In this document: positions 63,672 to 64,000 of the stretch, piece by piece
Numbering within the stretch: the stretch's first letter is position 1
Layout: each line of letters starts with the position of its first letter
Origin: VKMB-3413 sp041027365
GTDB lineage: Bacteria > Pseudomonadota > Alphaproteobacteria > Rhizobiales > Rhizobiaceae
Assembly: GCF_041027365.1 (NCBI RefSeq)
Contig: NZ_JBFTEH010000003.1
Coordinates: 372,001-436,000, forward strand
DNA length: 64,000 nt
Direction: 5' to 3'
Position numbers and translations under genes: made by a program
Notes under the pieces: model-generated
What the model was told of the DNA's origin: nothing
Databases searched by the model: none
What the model saw: only the letters and a program-made list of their open reading frames with translations

Positions 63672-64000
63672 ATGCCCAAGATCGCATTTCTCGGCCTCGG
63701 CGCGATGGGTTCGCGCCTCGCGAAGAACCTTGTCGACGGCGGCGCGGACCTCGTCGTCTGGAACCGCAGCCCGGAAAAGACCAAGCCTCTCGTCGAGGCC
63801 GGCGCGCAGGCGGTGAAATCGCCGCGCGAGGCCGGCGAAGCGGCCGACTTCGTGCTCGCCATGGTCGCCAACGACGAGGCCTCGCGCGAGGTCTGGCTCG
63901 ACGCCGAGACCGGCGCCCTGGCCGGCATGGCGCGCGGCAAGACGGCGGTGGAGATCTCGACGCTGCAGCCGAAGTGGGTGCGCGAACTCGGCCCGAAGCT
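63672..64000 (+). CDS. 3-hydroxyisobutyrate dehydrogenase-family oxidoreductase, 5' part
   Basis: Only the first 109 codons are inside the window; the gene runs off the right edge. The NAD(P)-binding start KIAFLGLGAMGSRLAKNL contains GLGAMG, typical of beta-hydroxyacid dehydrogenases such as 3-hydroxyisobutyrate dehydrogenase and tartronate semialdehyde reductase. GGAAGA precedes ATG 63672. Substrate cannot be told from this part. Confidence 0.88.
   Translation, partial: MPKIAFLGLGAMGSRLAKNLVDGGADLVVWNRSPEKTKPLVEAGAQAVKSPREAGEAADFVLAMVANDEASREVWLDAETGALAGMARGKTAVEISTLQPKWVRELGPK

Overview
The window is GC-rich chromosomal DNA of an alphaproteobacterium, most likely of the order Hyphomicrobiales (Rhizobiales). 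The evidence is a RegB/RegA (ActS/ActR) redox pair, an addB-addA-trxA cluster, MmcB, an HWE-type histidine kinase, a PleC/DivJ/PdhS-like histidine kinase, aerobic cobaltochelatase CobT, a DUF3108 gene next to rpmB, PmtA-type methyltransferases beside dnaJ, and paired palindromic intergenic elements like those of rhizobia. I see no insertion sequence, prophage, CRISPR array, rRNA or tRNA gene. The genus cannot be fixed from the sequence alone.

Layout. 1-8.2 kb: end of a ceramidase-like membrane protein, an L,D-transpeptidase lipoprotein, a CueR-type regulator, mmcB, regA and regB, ilvD, and an Escherichia-like phoA. 8.4-15.8 kb: addB-addA recombination helicase/nuclease and trxA. 15.8-19.2 kb: an accessory patch with a BrnT/BrnA toxin-antitoxin pair, a truncated copy of a short-chain dehydrogenase gene, an HWE histidine kinase and the intact dehydrogenase. 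19.7-24.5 kb: a class A penicillin-binding protein facing a four-gene envelope/stress operon (24-residue membrane peptide, LEA-like protein, holin-family membrane protein, DUF3618 protein with 11-residue repeats). 24.7-33.9 kb: dnaK, a chemoreceptor, an acyltransferase, dnaJ, two PmtA-like methyltransferases and an FMN reductase. 34-36 kb: HdeD, a HhH DNA glycosylase and a dehydrogenase. 36.2-43.6 kb: a ynjB-ynjC-ynjD ABC transporter ending in hrpB, with two toxin-antitoxin modules lodged between ynjB and ynjC. 43.6-49.6 kb: a peptide/nickel-type ABC transporter with a fused permease-ATPase, its membrane/ATPase genes bracketed by inverted palindromic elements. 49.7-59.2 kb: a DUF4405 cytochrome-like protein, class I aldolase, cytochrome c, an outer-membrane beta-barrel protein, a fructokinase-like enzyme, pcaD-pcaB, a histidine kinase and a uracil-DNA glycosylase-like protein. 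59.3-64 kb: DUF3108, rpmB, the queuosine-precursor transporter yhhQ preceded by a candidate preQ1-I riboswitch, cobT, and the start of a 3-hydroxyisobutyrate dehydrogenase-family gene.

Most genes are ordinary housekeeping functions. The observations most worth follow-up are the candidate preQ1-I riboswitch at yhhQ, the toxin-antitoxin insertion inside ynjBCD with a YefM-type operator, the 407-bp partial dehydrogenase duplication flanking the HWE kinase, the LEA-like repeat operon next to dnaK, and the REP-like elements around dppBCDF. All identifications come from reading motifs and from memory of families; no database search was run.
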